This document shows positions 62,001 to 64,000 of a stretch of 64,000 nucleotides of DNA, one piece after another. The notes under the pieces are model-generated. The model did not search any database. It was not told the origin of the DNA and saw nothing but the letters and a program-made list of their open reading frames with translations. How positions within the stretch are numbered: position 1 is the first letter of the stretch; the number at the start of each line of letters is the position of its first letter. Source of the stretch: Pyrocephalus nanus (lineage: Eukaryota > Chordata > Aves > Passeriformes > Tyrannidae). The stretch is from the NCBI GenBank assembly GCA_038380795.1, contig CM076266.1, positions 36,221,425 to 36,285,424 on the forward strand, in the 5' to 3' direction. A program made the translations under genes and the position numbers.

Positions 62001-64000
62001 TACAGTGGGTTATCCCAGCGAGGGAAATAGTGGAGATGTTTGTTGCTCTCATTTGTAGAGTTTTGCAGTTGACCCCTCAAAAAGGATTGATTGTCGTAGA
62101 AAGGGCTTGGTTCCTTGCTGCCTATTCCTGGTAATCCACTTCTGGTTTGTGATGATGCAACAGCTGAAGCACTGGAGAGTTGTGTTTGCTCCATTTGATG
62201 TTGTGTAGACTTCACATTGCAATATCGAGTGGCAGTTCTGATGGTTTATTGATTGCTTGGGCATTAGAGAGCCCTAGTTCATATTATTTCTATCTGGAAT
62301 GTGGCTAGATAACATCAGGGCTACAATTCCCGTTGGTCATATTCAGATTTTTTTTTTAAGTATGTAGGTATAGTAGTAAGTACTCTAGCAAGGAGACTTT
62401 TAAAAGTTTATTTTTATGTTCTTGAATTAACTGAATTCATCTGTGGGGCAAAATCTGCACAATGGTTGTCTGAAGTATACGTTGTCCCTCACAAAACAAT
62501 TTTTTTATTTTCTTGACAAAGTTGTTCTCACTGCAGAAGTTAATTCACGTGTGCCTGTTACAGAGGAGTAGGGGTGGAATACATCTAGTCCCCCAGTAAT
62601 GACTTCTTTAAATCCTGTGTTTGGATGATGTTTGGAGAGTTTTATAACCACAAGTTAAAAGAAAAACCTAGAAAACAGGGGGAAAACCAATGGGAAAAGG
62701 ACTTCAGTGTAACCAAACAATGCACAGTCAGGTACTACCTGTCCCACACGTAACTGAGGTGAGAGAAATGAAGTGAGAGCGTAGCCTGTGTGAAAGGGGG
62801 AGAATCAAATACAAAATACAATGTCGTGTGATACTTCAGAAAATGTCTGCAGTATTGCCTTGGAAACACACTGCCAGTTTGCAGTCAGCAGCCCACACAT
62901 CTCATGGCTCCCGGGAACTGTTAGCATCTCGGGAAAGCCCCTGGGACCATCTGTAGCCAAAGCGCATTTTACATGTTGTACAGTCTCAGTCCCTGGAACT
63001 GGACTTTTGCACAGAGATGCTTTAGCAAGCATGGAGAGTCTGCAAAGCCCTTGTTTTGTTGTTTTGCTGCTTCCTCAACATTCTCAGTTCAAACTTCTGT
63101 ATCTTTCTTCCTGTCCTGTAGGTACCCAGTGCATCAGAAAACTGCTGGTCAGGATTAGTTCTTTACTTCAAACTAGCTGTTTTGTTTCTCCGTATGGGGT
63201 GTCGAATAACTACTTTGCTACTATTACCAATTACAGAATTACAGGCTAGGCTTTGTTTTTGTGCATTCTTCTGTGTGTTCTCCTAAAGAATTGGGGAAAC
63301 ATATCATTCCTTAGTCATCCTTTATTGATCAGGTATATCCTTTCATGAGAGGTCAGAGGAGGCAAAAGCTGCACTCAGTAGCACTGCTTTACAGTCCATG
63401 CCTGCAGACTTTCTCAAGAACATTCAGTATAACTTCCAAACTTTCCCTTGGCATGTTTTGACTGATACCATGTCTCCACAGTGCTGCTTTGTTCAGCAAT
63501 GTATATGGCAAATGCCATACGCTTTGAATTATTTTAGGAGCTAGTGTCTTCTGAAAGAGGAGGGATTTCTAACACCGCTTTAAATTTCTCAACAACAATG
63601 CATAAGGGAAGACTGAAGGATAAGCAACTTTGGTTAGCACTGATTTCTAAATGTTGACTTGGAATGCTGCTAGATAAGAGAAGGGATTTCTTTTAATTGC
63701 TGTCTGTGAAACACATCTTACATTAGGCTGCCCTTTGCGGCCCAAAGCATCTGTCGGCCCATTGCATTGGATCCTTCTTTCTGTGTATTCTGAGTTATAT
63801 CACCTGTGCATCTCCTCAGTGTTGGCCATAGATGCCAGGCTGACAAAGTGTTTCTTGGATGGATAAAGAAATTTGGAAGTCCCTGAAGCACTCTATCATC
63901 TGCAGTCACTGGTGTGATTTCTTCTCCTAGCGAGCAGATGAGACACTTGTAGCTGCCACTTGTCAGAACTATACTGAACTCAGTGGGCTGAATGTATTGG

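Larger units (their letters stand above)
53887..64000 (+). other. RFTN1: RFTN1 intron 3, 5' part (runs off the window)
   Basis: Starts at a donor GTAAAG. I looked for the next raftlin exon, expected to encode a stretch like QKTDLHNEGYILELD, and found none, so exon 4 lies beyond the right edge. No CR1 landmarks were recognised. Low-complexity DNA is present at 53,994-54,021 (T-rich), 59,034-59,078 (TTTG/TGTG-rich) and 60,315-60,330 (T run). Open frames up to 142 codons (62,821-63,249) are unsupported. Confidence 0.6.

Noticed and set aside
62985..63035. A possible next raftlin exon, because one frame reads SLELDF
   Set aside because: Only three or four residues coincide with the expected YILELD segment, the following residues do not match, and there is no suitable acceptor.
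1..64000. Prokaryotic features: operons, CRISPR arrays, insertion sequences, phage or defence systems
   Set aside because: Intron-exon structure, CR1 LINEs and a CpG island show vertebrate nuclear DNA. No direct-repeat array with regular spacers was seen.

Overview
This window looks like bird nuclear DNA. The evidence is several copies of CR1, the LINE that dominates avian genomes, together with long AT-rich introns, a sharp CpG-island promoter, and two coding exons whose conceptual protein I recognise as the N-terminus of raftlin (RFTN1). Nothing supports a prokaryote, plasmid or virus, and there are no operons, CRISPR arrays or dense genes. I cannot name the species.

Layout: positions 1 to about 12,650 are the region upstream of RFTN1. 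It holds a CR1 3' end at about 4.44-4.76 kb, a long decayed CR1 with ORF2 reverse-transcriptase remnants at about 9.5-11.77 kb on the + strand, and a second CR1 at about 11.84-12.67 kb on the - strand that abuts the promoter. A GC- and CpG-rich, TATA-less island at about 12.66-13.73 kb is the likely RFTN1 promoter and non-coding first exon, with a good splice donor after 13,147. Intron 1 (about 10.2 kb) leads to exon 2 (23,307-23,462), which carries the start codon at 23,318. Intron 2 (about 30.2 kb) leads to exon 3 (53,700-53,886). The rest of the window is the start of intron 3. Later exons lie beyond the right edge.

The two exons join in phase and encode about 110 residues of a protein whose human counterpart is about 578 residues. 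They begin with Met-Gly-Cys-Gly, the dual acylation signal of raftlin. Raftlin is a lipid-raft protein of the inner plasma-membrane leaflet, best known in B cells and myeloid cells. One ETS/PU.1-like site in the CpG island fits that expression pattern but is only a motif match.

Introns contain CR1 copies of several ages (21.7, 26.4, 47.5, 48.6 and 51.3 kb), simple repeats and a few strong inverted repeats. The best unexplained structure is a 30-bp-arm hairpin at 44,574-44,658 in intron 2. I did not find a convincing new biological system. The hairpin, the CR1 abutting the promoter and the nested palindrome near 39.02 kb are the items most worth checking. Repeat borders are approximate because they were judged by eye from remembered CR1 sequence.
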